A stretch of 64,000 bases of DNA from Firmicutes bacterium UBA6806 (GCA_002452745.1 DKFC01000003.1:1-64000), one strand, 5' to 3'. Counted from the stretch's first letter, positions 1 to 9,554 are shown. Program-made: numbers and translations. Notes: generated from the letters alone by a model not told the origin.

Positions 1-106
1 AATGAAACTAGATGAATAATTCAGGATTATTTTAGCCAAAAATGGACTTATTTTGGGGTTATATGGCTCAAATTAGTTGAGTCAATAAAATGAATGGGAG
101 GAAAAA

Positions 107-2065
107 ATGAAGAAAAAACTATCACTTATGTTGTCTCTGCTCTTGATTTTAGTGGCAATCCCCTTTACATCGTTTGCAGATGACCAAACTGTTATCGACA
201 TCACAATTTTAGGCACCAGCGATTTACACGGCAGGATTTATCCTTATGAATATGCAACCGATTCAAAAGATACTGATGCTGGCCTTGCAAAAGTTTCCAC
301 CGTTGTGAAAGAACTCCGTGCGGACAATCCAAATTCAATTCTGTTTGACTGCGGTGATACACTTCAAGACAATAGTGCTGAATTGTTTAACGACATGCCC
401 GTACACCCTATGATTGATGCCCTTAACATGATTGGGTATGATGCTTGGGTTCTTGGAAATCACGAGTTCAACTTCAGTATGGACTTCCTGAACAAGAATA
501 TTGCGGGATTTAAGGGGACTGTCCTCGCTTCAAACATCTACAATACCGCTGATGACACAAGATTTGTAGCTCCATATAAAATCTTTGATATCCAAGGGGT
601 TAGAGTAGCAGTGGTTGGCATGATGCCTCCAAATGTTCCAATCTGGGAAGCGAGTACGCCAGATCACTTCAAGGGACTCAAATTTACAGATGTCCTTGAA
701 GAAACAGGCAAAGTTCTCAAAGAACTCGACGGCAAATACGATGTTCTCGTTGGCGCATACCATATTGGACCAGAAGGTGAACATGGCTATGACGGTATCG
801 ACCTTGTGGCTGAAAACTATCCACAATTTGACGTTATCTTCGGCGGTCATGCACATAGCCAATACACCAACGAAATAAACGGCGTTAAGCTCATCGAACC
901 GGGCAAATACGGATGGGCTGTTGGCAAGTCAGATATTTCACTTGAAAAAGTGGATGGCAAGTGGACTGTAAAAACCGTTTCAGTTGAAAACGTTCAAACA
1001 GCAGATGCTGACGCAGATCCTGAAATCTTAGAGGCTTTCAAATATGTTCACGAACGCTCTTTGGAAGAAGCCAACAAAGAAGTGGGTCAAATCACAGCAG
1101 ACTTTATCCCAAGCCCAGATTATTACACTGGCAGTGATGAAGTGACAACGCTTCCAACTGCTCAAATCACCGATACACCTGTTATCGATTTAATCAACGA
1201 AGTTCAAATGTACTACTCAAAAGCTGACATCAGCAGTGCCGCACTCTTTAACTTTGGCTCTAATTTAAAAGAGGGCGTCTTCAAGAAAAAAGATGTTGCC
1301 TTTATCTACAAATACGACAACACCCTCATGGGTGTCAACATCACTGGCGAAAATCTATTGAAGTACATGGAGTGGTCTGCTAACTATTTCAACACCTATC
1401 AAGATGGTGATTTGACCATTAGCTTTAATCCCGATGTAAGAGGGTACAACTACGACATGTTCAGTGGAATCAACTATGACATCGACATCTCTAAGCCATC
1501 TGGTTCTAGGATTGTCAACGCCACAATCGGCGGCAAGCCAGTCGACCTAAATAAAACTTATAAATTAGCAGTGAATAATTACCGCTTTGGAACACTCATC
1601 AGTTTAGACCTCGTGACAATGGATGACAAATACTATGATTCCTATTCAGAAATGCAAGACAACGGTCGTGTTCGTGATTTGATTATCGCCTACACTCAAG
1701 ATGTTAAAAAGGGAACATTGACCCCTACCGTTGATAATAACTGGAAAATAATTGGAACAAATTATGCAAACTCGCCTTATCTACCGATGGTAAAAGAAAT
1801 GCTTAAAAACGGTACATTGACATTGCCTGCTTCTGAAGATGGTCGTACACCTAATGTAAAGGCCATCAATGTAAGTGATCTCATGAACTCGGGCCTCATT
1901 AAAGAGACAGCTAAAGGCTCTGTTTACGAAGTAAAAGCTGGCGATGCTCTCTGGAAAATCGCTCAAAAATATAAAACCACATGGCAAGTGCTTCAAGAGC
2001 TCAATCAACTTAAGAATCCTAACTTGATTTTCCCAGGTCAAATGTTGACAGTTCCTGCAAACTAA
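107..2065 (+). CDS. Secreted metallophosphatase / 5'-nucleotidase with C-terminal LysM domain
   Basis: The protein (652 aa) begins with a Sec signal peptide (about residues 1-24, ending near SFA). Residues about 30-290 form a calcineurin-like metallophosphatase domain with metal-ligand motifs DLHG, DCGDT, GNHEFN and GGHAHS. Residues about 335-540 match the 5'-nucleotidase C-terminal substrate domain, as in UshA/CpdB-type enzymes. The last ~45 residues are a LysM domain (VKAGDALWKIAQKY, then NPNLIFPGQMLTVP), so the enzyme is probably exported and held to peptidoglycan. Likely role: hydrolysis of extracellular nucleotides (mono- or 2',3'-cyclic), salvaging nucleoside and phosphate; the exact substrate cannot be read from the motifs. 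GGGAGG at 96-101 precedes the ATG. It stands alone and converges on the next operon across a shared terminator. Confidence 0.9.
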   Translation: MKKKLSLMLSLLLILVAIPFTSFADDQTVIDITILGTSDLHGRIYPYEYATDSKDTDAGLAKVSTVVKELRADNPNSILFDCGDTLQDNSAELFNDMPVHPMIDALNMIGYDAWVLGNHEFNFSMDFLNKNIAGFKGTVLASNIYNTADDTRFVAPYKIFDIQGVRVAVVGMMPPNVPIWEASTPDHFKGLKFTDVLEETGKVLKELDGKYDVLVGAYHIGPEGEHGYDGIDLVAENYPQFDVIFGGHAHSQYTNEINGVKLIEPGKYGWAVGKSDISLEKVDGKWTVKTVSVENVQTADADADPEILEAFKYVHERSLEEANKEVGQITADFIPSPDYYTGSDEVTTLPTAQITDTPVIDLINEVQMYYSKADISSAALFNFGSNLKEGVFKKKDVAFIYKYDNTLMGVNITGENLLKYMEWSANYFNTYQDGDLTISFNPDVRGYNYDMFSGINYDIDISKPSGSRIVNATIGGKPVDLNKTYKLAVNNYRFGTLISLDLVTMDDKYYDSYSEMQDNGRVRDLIIAYTQDVKKGTLTPTVDNNWKIIGTNYANSPYLPMVKEMLKNGTLTLPASEDGRTPNVKAINVSDLMNSGLIKETAKGSVYEVKAGDALWKIAQKYKTTWQVLQELNQLKNPNLIFPGQMLTVPAN

Positions 2066-2128
2066 TGGCAGACCTAATGTAGTCACATAAAGACATGGAC
2101 TTCAATCTTTGTTAGAGTCATTTAAATG

Positions 2129-2158
2129 AAGCCGTATGAGAACACTCATACGGCTTTT
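2129..2158. terminator. Bidirectional intrinsic terminator
   Basis: A perfect 12-bp stem AAGCCGTATGAG / CTCATACGGCTT with a 4-nt AACA loop is followed by TTTT on the plus strand. It lies between the convergent nucleotidase and HD-GYP genes and can serve both. Confidence 0.9.
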
Positions 2159-2175
2159 AACATTAAAGACGTTTC

Positions 2176-3696
2176 TTAATTTTTAAAATGCCACGCCTCA
2201 CTATTTTCAAAAATACTGAGCAGATCAGAATCTAATTTCCCCTCTTCTGCCATTTTGCCGAGAATGAAAAACGCCTTCTCAGGTGGCATCCCCTTTTTAT
2301 ATGGTCTGTCTGTAGCCGTCAGGGCATCATAGATATCTATAATCGTCAAAATTCTAACTTCTACTGGTATTTCATCGCCTTTAAGGCCTCTGCTGTAACC
2401 AGTTCCATCCATAAGCTCATGATGATTTATTGCCCAAAATGGGACTTCCATCAAGTCTTTGGGAAATTTGATCTTAGAGAGCATTTTTTCAGTTGTAACC
2501 ACGTGATTTTCCATTATTTCACGTTCGCCATTTGTCAGAGTGCCCTTGCGAATCATTAAAAACTCAAATTCCCTGTCATTTAAAATTTGCTCATCAATTT
2601 CACGGAACCGTTTTTCATAGATTTCAGTGATTTTCATTTGCATGTCATCATCCATGAATGTGCTTGGTTCATTTGCCTTTAGAATACGTATCTCAGCTTC
2701 TTTTAAAAAGGCCTTTTCTTCTAGCCAAAGAGCCTTATCGGCTTCACCTTCTGCCTCGCCACCACTTGACCTTAGCGTAGTTGACAGAGCCTTGTAGTAT
2801 CGCTGATCTACCAGGGCATTTAGCATTTTCAACCTGCCCATGACAAATTCAATATCCTCTGATAGTCTAGTTGGCTTGTTCATGATACTTTCGGGAACGG
2901 TTACCTTTCCAATATCGTGAAGCCAAGCAGACATCACTAGCCGCCTAATATGTTCCTCGTCAAAGTAGAGTTCACCATAGGTTCCCTTCTTGCACTCGTT
3001 CACTGCATGTGCAAATCGCTCTGTAAAAATGGCCACATTTCTAGAGTGATTGGCGTTATAAGGGGTTCTTTCATCAATGGCAGTGACTAGAACTGACACA
3101 AATGAGTCAAACAGAGTGCGAATTTCTTCAACATACTGCATATTTTCGAGTGCTATTCCCGCCTGCGAAGAAAGTGCCATGATGATTTCCTCTATCCCCG
3201 GGTCAAACGCCACAAGTTCCCCTGCTTCCATGGCATTGATTAGTTGAAGCACACCAATTACATCGTCTTCACGGTTGATTAACGGCACGACGAGCATGGA
3301 TTTTGTCGTATAGCCCACCTGACGGTCAAAGGTTTTAGGCCCTGTAAAGTCAAAGAGCTCTGTATGATAGACATCTTCAATATTAACGGGTCTCTTGTGA
3401 ATAGCCACATATGGCGCTATGTGGGTTTCTGCCATTTCAAGGGGTTCAAATTCTATGGGTTCTCCTCCGCCACCCAAAAATATATTCAGTGTATCGTTTT
3501 GCATAATCTTATGATAGAGCTTTCCCCCATCTACAATATAGAGTGTCCCTCCATCCGCGTTTGCAATTTTTCGAGCTTCATTTAAGATGAGTTCAAGCAG
3601 TTTATTATAGTCCTTCTCCGCAGTTAGAGCCTGTCCCACTTTAAGTAGTTTTTCAAAATTATGTTTTAGTCGATTGACTGTTTTCGTCTCATTCAT
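2176..3696 (-). CDS. GAF domain - HD-GYP-type phosphohydrolase with a large internal insertion
   Basis: The protein has 506 residues. An N-terminal GAF domain (about 15-190) is followed by an HD-GYP-type domain (about 200-490) with H-D at 260-261 (HDIGK), His398 (MENH), HHE at 425-427, DGTGY at 430-434 and the late DIYDAL Asp. HD-GYP enzymes hydrolyse cyclic di-GMP or related cyclic dinucleotides. Two oddities: the GYP proline is Ser (GYS), and HD to the next metal His spans about 138 residues rather than the usual 30 or so, implying an extra charged, mostly helical segment at roughly 285-385. It is the last gene of the cyclase-MBL operon, 12 bp after the MBL gene, which suggests it is controlled by or cross-talks with the cyclic nucleotide made there. 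Substrate is inferred from the family only. Confidence 0.85.
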   Translation of the reverse strand: MNETKTVNRLKHNFEKLLKVGQALTAEKDYNKLLELILNEARKIANADGGTLYIVDGGKLYHKIMQNDTLNIFLGGGGEPIEFEPLEMAETHIAPYVAIHKRPVNIEDVYHTELFDFTGPKTFDRQVGYTTKSMLVVPLINREDDVIGVLQLINAMEAGELVAFDPGIEEIIMALSSQAGIALENMQYVEEIRTLFDSFVSVLVTAIDERTPYNANHSRNVAIFTERFAHAVNECKKGTYGELYFDEEHIRRLVMSAWLHDIGKVTVPESIMNKPTRLSEDIEFVMGRLKMLNALVDQRYYKALSTTLRSSGGEAEGEADKALWLEEKAFLKEAEIRILKANEPSTFMDDDMQMKITEIYEKRFREIDEQILNDREFEFLMIRKGTLTNGEREIMENHVVTTEKMLSKIKFPKDLMEVPFWAINHHELMDGTGYSRGLKGDEIPVEVRILTIIDIYDALTATDRPYKKGMPPEKAFFILGKMAEEGKLDSDLLSIFENSEAWHFKN

Positions 3697-3708
3697 ATTG
3701 AACTCCCA

Positions 3709-4560
3709 TCAACATTTAAAAACAAGTTCTTCATCTTCTCTTGCGAGAAATATCGTCGAGTGTTCTTCTCGAATTCCCGCTTCAAGCACATCGTTCTCAC
3801 TGTCATCCCGATAGGGCAAGTAGTGCGTAATATAAGTTCTCTTAACCCCCGCCTCCTCTGAGAGACTGATGCATTCATTCATGGTGCTGTGACCCCATCC
3901 GATCTTACTGCTTCCAATCTTTCCATAGTATTCAGACTCTGTCAGAGCTGCATCCATGACCAAGACGTCAGCTCCCCTGACAAACTCAAGAAGTTTCTTC
4001 CGCTCTGCCTCATATTCTGAAAACGCCTTACTGAGCTCAACATCTGTGAGAAGCACCACTACAACGCCGCCGTAGGTGAGCCGATATCCCAAGGCACCTC
4101 CGGGATGCATCAGCAACATGGTGTCTACCCTCACCTCTTTTATATAAAAGGTTCCCGTTTCTGGAATTTCCTCGATGTTCAGCTTATGCTGTACCTGAGA
4201 CCACATAATCGGACAAAAAGGTGGGTTGAACAACAGTGTCAAAACATCATTTAGCGACGTGTTTTCGGGTTTCATCCCCTTAATGGCCACTTCGTTCTTT
4301 CTCTGATAGAGCGTCGAAAAAAACGGAAGTCCCAAAACGTGATCCCAGTGATAATGAGTGAACAAAATAGTGACATCCTTGTCTTCAAAGGGATCAGCCA
4401 CCTTGGTGATGCCACTGCCTGCATCAAGGAAGATCACTTGATCGTCAATTATGAGTTGTATGCAACTTGTATTGCCGCCATATTTCACACTTTTGGTATT
4501 TGATAAGTTATAGGAGCCTCTGACCCCTAGGAACTTAATTCTGATGTCCCTTGTCCTCAT
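3709..4560 (-). CDS. MBL-fold metallohydrolase, possible cyclic nucleotide phosphodiesterase
   Basis: A metallo-beta-lactamase-fold protein of 283 residues. It has the HxHxDH zinc motif (THYHWDH near residue 76), a LLTD aspartate, GWGHSTM and a late THY histidine; the opening FLGVRGS and KYGGNTSC are typical of the MBL group often found beside cyclases and cyclic-nucleotide-binding domains. The likely reaction is phosphodiester hydrolysis; cAMP as substrate is an inference from its place directly after the cyclase. A longer frame begins with TTG at 4569, but GGAAGGGG sits about 9 nt before the ATG at 4560, so I use 4560. The gene overlaps the cyclase 3' end by 26 bp, consistent with translational coupling. 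Confidence 0.85.
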   Translation of the reverse strand: MRTRDIRIKFLGVRGSYNLSNTKSVKYGGNTSCIQLIIDDQVIFLDAGSGITKVADPFEDKDVTILFTHYHWDHVLGLPFFSTLYQRKNEVAIKGMKPENTSLNDVLTLLFNPPFCPIMWSQVQHKLNIEEIPETGTFYIKEVRVDTMLLMHPGGALGYRLTYGGVVVVLLTDVELSKAFSEYEAERKKLLEFVRGADVLVMDAALTESEYYGKIGSSKIGWGHSTMNECISLSEEAGVKRTYITHYLPYRDDSENDVLEAGIREEHSTIFLAREDEELVFKC

Positions 4561-6349
4561 CTGATTCAACCCCTTCCACCTGATAGATTTTAATCATCGT
4601 CTCCTTGCCCTTAACCTTTATTTCCCCTAGAGGTACCGCGCTAATTTTATCCTTCACTTGTTCATAAGTACTTTCGCTGATGAGTATCTGCCCTGCTTTC
4701 GCATTGGATTCTAGTCTAGCAGACGTGTTGACGGTATCGCCAATCGCCGTGTAGTCCATCCTCTGTTTTGATCCGATGTTCCCCACAACTGCATGCCCAG
4801 TGTTGATGCCAATGCCAAAATCAACAGTCTTGCCAAATCGTTCATATAAGTCCTCTTTCAGCTTTTGTGCACCCATTTTCATATCCCACGCCGTCTTCAC
4901 AGCTTGAAGCGCATGCGCTTCTAAATCCAGTGGCGCATTGTAAATTGCCATTGTGGCATCTCCAATGAACTTGTCCAACGTTCCACCATTCTTGAAAATA
5001 GACTGCTCACAAAGCTCCAAGTAATTGTTCAAAATCTCTACAATCTGCTCGGGTTCAGCTTTCTCTGATAGCGGCGTAAACCCACGAATATCCACAAATA
5101 GCACAGATATAAACCGTCTCTCACCACCAAGCTTTATGTTATCACCATCTGATAGGATTTTTTCAACAACTTGTGGTGCTACATACCTTCCAAAGAGACT
5201 CTTGATTCTCTTCTTCTCGGACAGTTGTTCTAAATAGTGATACGCAAGGGTGGATACATACATCACCAGCATGGCGATAATCGGATAGAAGATTCTCAGA
5301 ATATACCCTTTTTGATAGGTAAAATGAGCTAAAGCCAAATAGACTCCCAGTACAATTAAGTTGGCCACAAGTCCCTTGGCAGGGGATAATCGACTGGAAA
5401 AAAGATAGGCCAACACACCCATAACCACAATGGTTAAAATGGTGATTCCACTGTGAACAGGACGCTTAAAGCTGTCTTCAAGCAAATTCTGGATAATATT
5501 TGCATGTATTTCCACCCCGAACATAGGTTGTTCTTTTACAACTGGCGTAATGTATTCATCTTGCATGCCATTGGCATAAGGCCCAATCAGTACAATCTTA
5601 TCTTCAAAATAACTGGCTGGGATGGCTTCGTTGTAAACGAATATATAGGGAATGTTGTCATAGCTTCTGGGAATTCCCTTGTAGTCAATATAGAGATTAT
5701 CTGAGTCACCGCTGTACTTTTGAAGCGTCTGTGTCAGCGCTTGCCGCTTGCTTTCATCCATCTCCCCATGTTTTAAATACTGTTCGCAAATTGCGTACGC
5801 AAAATTTGGCTCATAGTCATAGCTTTGACTCTCTATGTCAAAACGCCTTCCAAACAGGTCGATTTTCCGAATGACTCTATCTGAATCTGCATATGTATTG
5901 ATATGTCCTTGAGTCGAAACACCCACTAATTCGGGAAAAGGCATGACCAATGCATCACTTCCCTGTTTGTATCCATTGATTTTGGGACTGTACACAATCT
6001 GCTTTGCCATAACCACGTTCCCTGCACTTTGAACTGATGCCGCCAGCGCCGAATCAGAAGTCTCATTTGAATACGAGTCAAACATGAGATCCACACCAAT
6101 GGCAGCTGGATTCCCCTGGGAAATAAAGTCGATTAACTCAGCGTGTACCGATCTGTCAAACGGCCACTGTCCAAGTGTGTTGATGGTGACATCGTCAATG
6201 GCGATAATGACGATATCATCGTCTACTTCTTGTGGTTTTTGGTAAAATGTATCGTATATGTCATTCCAGTAGTTGTCAAATAACTGCCCTTGATATGCAG
6301 CTAAAACCAATAGCAAAACTGCTACGATTAACCCTAGCTTCCGATTCAT
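4535..6349 (-). CDS. CHASE2-domain adenylate/guanylate cyclase (membrane-bound class III)
   Basis: The protein has 604 residues from the chosen start. One N-terminal membrane segment leads into an extracytoplasmic CHASE2 sensor domain (about 30-300). Three closely spaced membrane segments follow (about 305-375) and then a class III cyclase catalytic domain (about 410-595). Visible catalytic residues are the metal Asp in FVDIRGFT, the second metal Asp in KFIGDATM (its Lys fits ATP selection) and NTSARLE with the transition-state Asn and Arg. It should make cAMP in response to an external signal. A TTG-initiated form from 6385 is unlikely: an extended -10 promoter at 6395-6400 would start transcription at about 6388, leaving no leader, while ATG 6349 has GGGGG 5 nt upstream. 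First gene of the cyclase-MBL-HD-GYP operon. Confidence 0.9.
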   Translation of the reverse strand: MNRKLGLIVAVLLLVLAAYQGQLFDNYWNDIYDTFYQKPQEVDDDIVIIAIDDVTINTLGQWPFDRSVHAELIDFISQGNPAAIGVDLMFDSYSNETSDSALAASVQSAGNVVMAKQIVYSPKINGYKQGSDALVMPFPELVGVSTQGHINTYADSDRVIRKIDLFGRRFDIESQSYDYEPNFAYAICEQYLKHGEMDESKRQALTQTLQKYSGDSDNLYIDYKGIPRSYDNIPYIFVYNEAIPASYFEDKIVLIGPYANGMQDEYITPVVKEQPMFGVEIHANIIQNLLEDSFKRPVHSGITILTIVVMGVLAYLFSSRLSPAKGLVANLIVLGVYLALAHFTYQKGYILRIFYPIIAMLVMYVSTLAYHYLEQLSEKKRIKSLFGRYVAPQVVEKILSDGDNIKLGGERRFISVLFVDIRGFTPLSEKAEPEQIVEILNNYLELCEQSIFKNGGTLDKFIGDATMAIYNAPLDLEAHALQAVKTAWDMKMGAQKLKEDLYERFGKTVDFGIGINTGHAVVGNIGSKQRMDYTAIGDTVNTSARLESNAKAGQILISESTYEQVKDKISAVPLGEIKVKGKETMIKIYQVEGVESDEDKGHQN

Positions 6350-6394
6350 ACTTGCCCCCGATGAATGATTTATTCTAAACCTCAATTTTTTATT

Positions 6395-6403
6395 ATTATA
6401 CCA
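6395..6403 (-). promoter_or_regulatory. Extended -10 promoter of the cyclase operon
   Basis: Read on the minus strand, TGGTATAAT is a perfect TATAAT with the TGn extension. No good -35 is present at 17 bp (TTTTTA), typical of an extended -10 promoter. The inferred start at about 6388 supports the ATG at 6349. Confidence 0.65.
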
Positions 6404-6440
6404 CTTTTACCCCAAAATAAAAAAACATAGAAAAGAAGAT

Positions 6441-6495
6441 AAAAAAAATGCACTTTAAAGGCATCTACCACTACTGGGATGACTTTAAAATGCAT
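6441..6495 (-). terminator. Intrinsic terminator of the GHL10-amidase gene
   Basis: On the minus strand ATGCATTTTAAAG pairs with CTTTAAAGTGCAT (13 bp, one G-U) across a 22-nt loop and is followed by seven T. It begins just after the stop at 6502. Confidence 0.8.
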
Positions 6496-6501
6496 CGCTG
6501 A

Positions 6502-9435
6502 TTATTGAGCGTAACCTGCAAAGTATGTTTCAATGCCCTTTGCAATGGTCTCCACAAGTGAGACCTGTGATTTGCTATCCATGAGCCACTCATACTCAAA
6601 TGGATTGCCGACAAAACCCGTTTCAATGAGAATTGAAGGAGTCCAAGTGCCCCTTGTGACATAGTAATTTTTCTGATTTGCCCCTCTGCTCTTTCTACCA
6701 AGATCAGTGACGACCTGCTTTAAAATTGTCTCACTGAGACGCTTGCCCACGGGGTCTTTATAAAATGTTGAAAAACCGTATACATTTGTGATATCTTCTG
6801 TATCGCTAAGGCTGTCAGCATGAATGGAAATAAACAAGTCAGGTTTTACTTGAAGCGAGTATTGAAGTCTCTCTTTAAGTGAAACATCCACATCTGATTC
6901 TCGAGTCATTTTGACAACCGCGCCTCTACTTTCCAGCTCACTCTTTAAAAGAAGAGCCGTCGAGAGATTGATGGTCTTTTCAGTGTAGTCACTTCCAAGC
7001 AATCCTCTTGCACCGCTGTCACTTCCTCCGTGGCCAGGATCAAGTAAAATAACATAGCCTTCAAGTGGCAATGCACCTGCCTTTTTGGCAATTGGCTTTA
7101 GCATCACCAAGCTGTAACCCGAAGCAGTCTGCTCTATATAGTAACCCTTGAGGGTGCCTGCGGCAATTTCAAAACTACCGTCGCTGTCAATTGTCTTAAT
7201 AAAATCATTGTTTATTTTCAAACCGGCATTTGAAAGACTGCTGGTCTTGACTTTAATCGTCTTACCATCATATGTGGCTATCACCGCGCCATTACCGCTT
7301 GTACCAACGTTAAACCTATCATAATTTGCCGTACTTTGATAATCTAGTTTGACAATTTTACCCTGGTATGGGGTTGCGCTTTTTACAATATTAACTGAAT
7401 TTTTATTTGCCCAGTATCCTGACGCCAATCGCACATAAGTCCCCGTCATGCCCGTCACTTGATCCATCATGCCGTAAGTGAGGTTCGCCGCAACGCCGTT
7501 GCCGCTCACAGGCTCTTTATATAAATCTATAATGGTATCATCCACTGCAATGCTGTACACAGAAGATTTTGAAAGCAGTAAGACATTTTCAGGTGCTATG
7601 GATTCATCTTGATATTGTCCAAAGCTCATGGTATATTTAGGATTTCCCATGTCCACTTCATATTTCCCACTTGGCACTTCTGGCATTGTATAGTCATAAG
7701 TGTACGTTGTGGCATATATTTTCCCATCAGGACTTTGTGCTACTTTTGGAGTCATGGTATAGGTCTGTCCATTGAAGCTCACTGTCATCTTAGCACCAAT
7801 AGGGGCTTTACAACTGAAGGTTATCTTCTCGCCTGCTCGCCTCATTTCCTTGTTTTGAGGAAAGGTCGTACTGGCGGAAATCTTATAGGTTGACATTGGA
7901 GAAATCGTCGATGTTGACGTGCCCTTGGTGATGGTTCTGGTCACTGTCTTATCCCCTTGAGTAAAGGTAAATGTATTCTTGCCGTCCTTTAGTGTTACAT
8001 AAAGGCCAAAAAATCCATTTGTCGTCCTTTGAAGCACTTTTTCACCATTTAAATAGAGAGGTAAATCCCGATTGGAAGCACCCGCTATAAAATAATGCTC
8101 CGCCGTTGTCTTGAGGTCTTCACTCGGTCTTGACACGAGCAAGTCGTAATAAACTGGCGTAATGCTGTAATTGACCACTTGCGGTTGTGTTTCGGTCTGC
8201 GTTGGTGTGGAAACTGTAGACGTCTGAGCAAAATAAGACTTGGTCAGAGCCCCCAGTGCCGGTTGATTGACAAACGCAGTGTTGTTGTAAAAAATACTGC
8301 CTTTAACCGATTGGAGCGATTGATTGTAGTCCAGTTGTCTCTTAATTTCATCGACGCCATACCACGGACTGCTGCTGTCAGAGTTCCCCGTTCTGTATGC
8401 ACCATGACCTATATAGAGCGCCACATCACTGTCCATACAAACTTCATTCCACCAGTTCGCCAGCTTGGCGTAATCCGCAATTTCATACCCTATATTCCAA
8501 TAGAGCTGAGGTGCAATGTAGTCTACTAGTCCCTTTTCAACCCATCCCTTTGAATCTGCGTAGTGTTCATAGTAGGATTGCAACCCCCTTGTATCGCTTC
8601 CCTGTGGGTTGTCCTTCTTGTTGGCCCAAATTCCAAATGGGCTAATTCCAAATGAAACCTCTGGTTTAATCGTCTTAATCATCGAATGCACTTCGGCAAC
8701 CAAAGCGTCTACATTTGCCCTTCTAAAATCGCCAATTGTCTTGTAGTCGGCACCATAGGCCTTATAAGTGGCACTGTCTTCAAAGTCAGTACCTGGATAA
8801 AAATAATCATCAAAGTGAATGCCATCCACATCATAATTCGTTATAATCTCGGCAACTCCATCTACTATGAGTGATCTAGCATCAGGAATACCAGGATCAA
8901 AATATATATTGCCGTCATTGTGTTTCACCGTCCATTCTGGATGGAGTCTAGCTGGATTGTTTGCTGCTAGGCTCTGGTAATCATGACTTGGATCGTTTTT
9001 TGTCTTCTTTGTAACTCTGAAAGGGTTGATCCATGCATGAAGTTCCAAATTTCGTTTGTGAGCTTCGTCAATCCAAAAAGCCAATGGATCGAAGCCTCCC
9101 TCAGGCGCTGTTCCCTGAGTTCCAGTTAAATACTTGGACCATGGAAAAATCGTTGATTTATAGAGTGCATCTCCTGAAGGTCTCACCTGGAGAATCACGG
9201 CGTTCATGCCATTTGCCTCTGCTCTGTCCAAAATTTCAATTGCCTGTTTTTTCAGGCTTTCCACGTCTGTTGTTCCCTTTTTGGGGTAGTCGATGTTGAG
9301 TACTGTTGCCACCCAAACCCCTTTAAAAGTCTCTTCTGCATCTGTTGCAGCACTCGTGTCAGCTGCATAACTGAGGGGCATCCCCACAGTTGTCATAAGT
9401 ATCATGGCAATTAGCCACCTCGCAATTTTTCGCAT
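6502..9435 (-). CDS. Secreted GHL10 (DUF187) glycosyl-hydrolase-like / N-acetylmuramoyl-L-alanine amidase fusion
   Basis: The protein has 977 residues with a Sec signal peptide (to about residue 24, LSYA). Residues about 35-400 are a GHL10/DUF187 family TIM-barrel, seen from GVWVATV, VILQVRPSGDALY, GIHFDDYFYPG and PQLYWNIGY. Residues about 400-790 are a linker region with a Thr-rich start and several probable beta-sandwich repeats. Residues about 793-977 are an Amidase_3 domain with the zinc ligands in LDPGHGG, TEKTINL and SIHAD and the catalytic Glu in LIETGFVGN. The amidase cuts the bond between N-acetylmuramic acid and L-alanine; the barrel probably acts on the glycan or a wall sugar. It is monocistronic. 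Both halves look catalytically intact, and the fusion puts glycan and peptide cleavage on one exported chain. Confidence 0.9.
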   Translation of the reverse strand: MRKIARWLIAMILMTTVGMPLSYAADTSAATDAEETFKGVWVATVLNIDYPKKGTTDVESLKKQAIEILDRAEANGMNAVILQVRPSGDALYKSTIFPWSKYLTGTQGTAPEGGFDPLAFWIDEAHKRNLELHAWINPFRVTKKTKNDPSHDYQSLAANNPARLHPEWTVKHNDGNIYFDPGIPDARSLIVDGVAEIITNYDVDGIHFDDYFYPGTDFEDSATYKAYGADYKTIGDFRRANVDALVAEVHSMIKTIKPEVSFGISPFGIWANKKDNPQGSDTRGLQSYYEHYADSKGWVEKGLVDYIAPQLYWNIGYEIADYAKLANWWNEVCMDSDVALYIGHGAYRTGNSDSSSPWYGVDEIKRQLDYNQSLQSVKGSIFYNNTAFVNQPALGALTKSYFAQTSTVSTPTQTETQPQVVNYSITPVYYDLLVSRPSEDLKTTAEHYFIAGASNRDLPLYLNGEKVLQRTTNGFFGLYVTLKDGKNTFTFTQGDKTVTRTITKGTSTSTISPMSTYKISASTTFPQNKEMRRAGEKITFSCKAPIGAKMTVSFNGQTYTMTPKVAQSPDGKIYATTYTYDYTMPEVPSGKYEVDMGNPKYTMSFGQYQDESIAPENVLLLSKSSVYSIAVDDTIIDLYKEPVSGNGVAANLTYGMMDQVTGMTGTYVRLASGYWANKNSVNIVKSATPYQGKIVKLDYQSTANYDRFNVGTSGNGAVIATYDGKTIKVKTSSLSNAGLKINNDFIKTIDSDGSFEIAAGTLKGYYIEQTASGYSLVMLKPIAKKAGALPLEGYVILLDPGHGGSDSGARGLLGSDYTEKTINLSTALLLKSELESRGAVVKMTRESDVDVSLKERLQYSLQVKPDLFISIHADSLSDTEDITNVYGFSTFYKDPVGKRLSETILKQVVTDLGRKSRGANQKNYYVTRGTWTPSILIETGFVGNPFEYEWLMDSKSQVSLVETIAKGIETYFAGYAQ

Positions 9436-9554
9436 AAGTCCGTCCTCATTCCTCGTGATGTTGTACCTCTATTTTACACTATTATTTTCACAAAATCTCA
9501 CTCGTTATGCCCTTTTAACCAGAATGTAATTCAGGAGTAACATTGGCGCACTAC

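Noticed and set aside
67..81. CTCAA-N5-TTGAG inverted repeat before the nucleotidase gene
   Set aside because: Short, and no convincing promoter could be aligned with it; the region 1-106 has no other recognisable feature.
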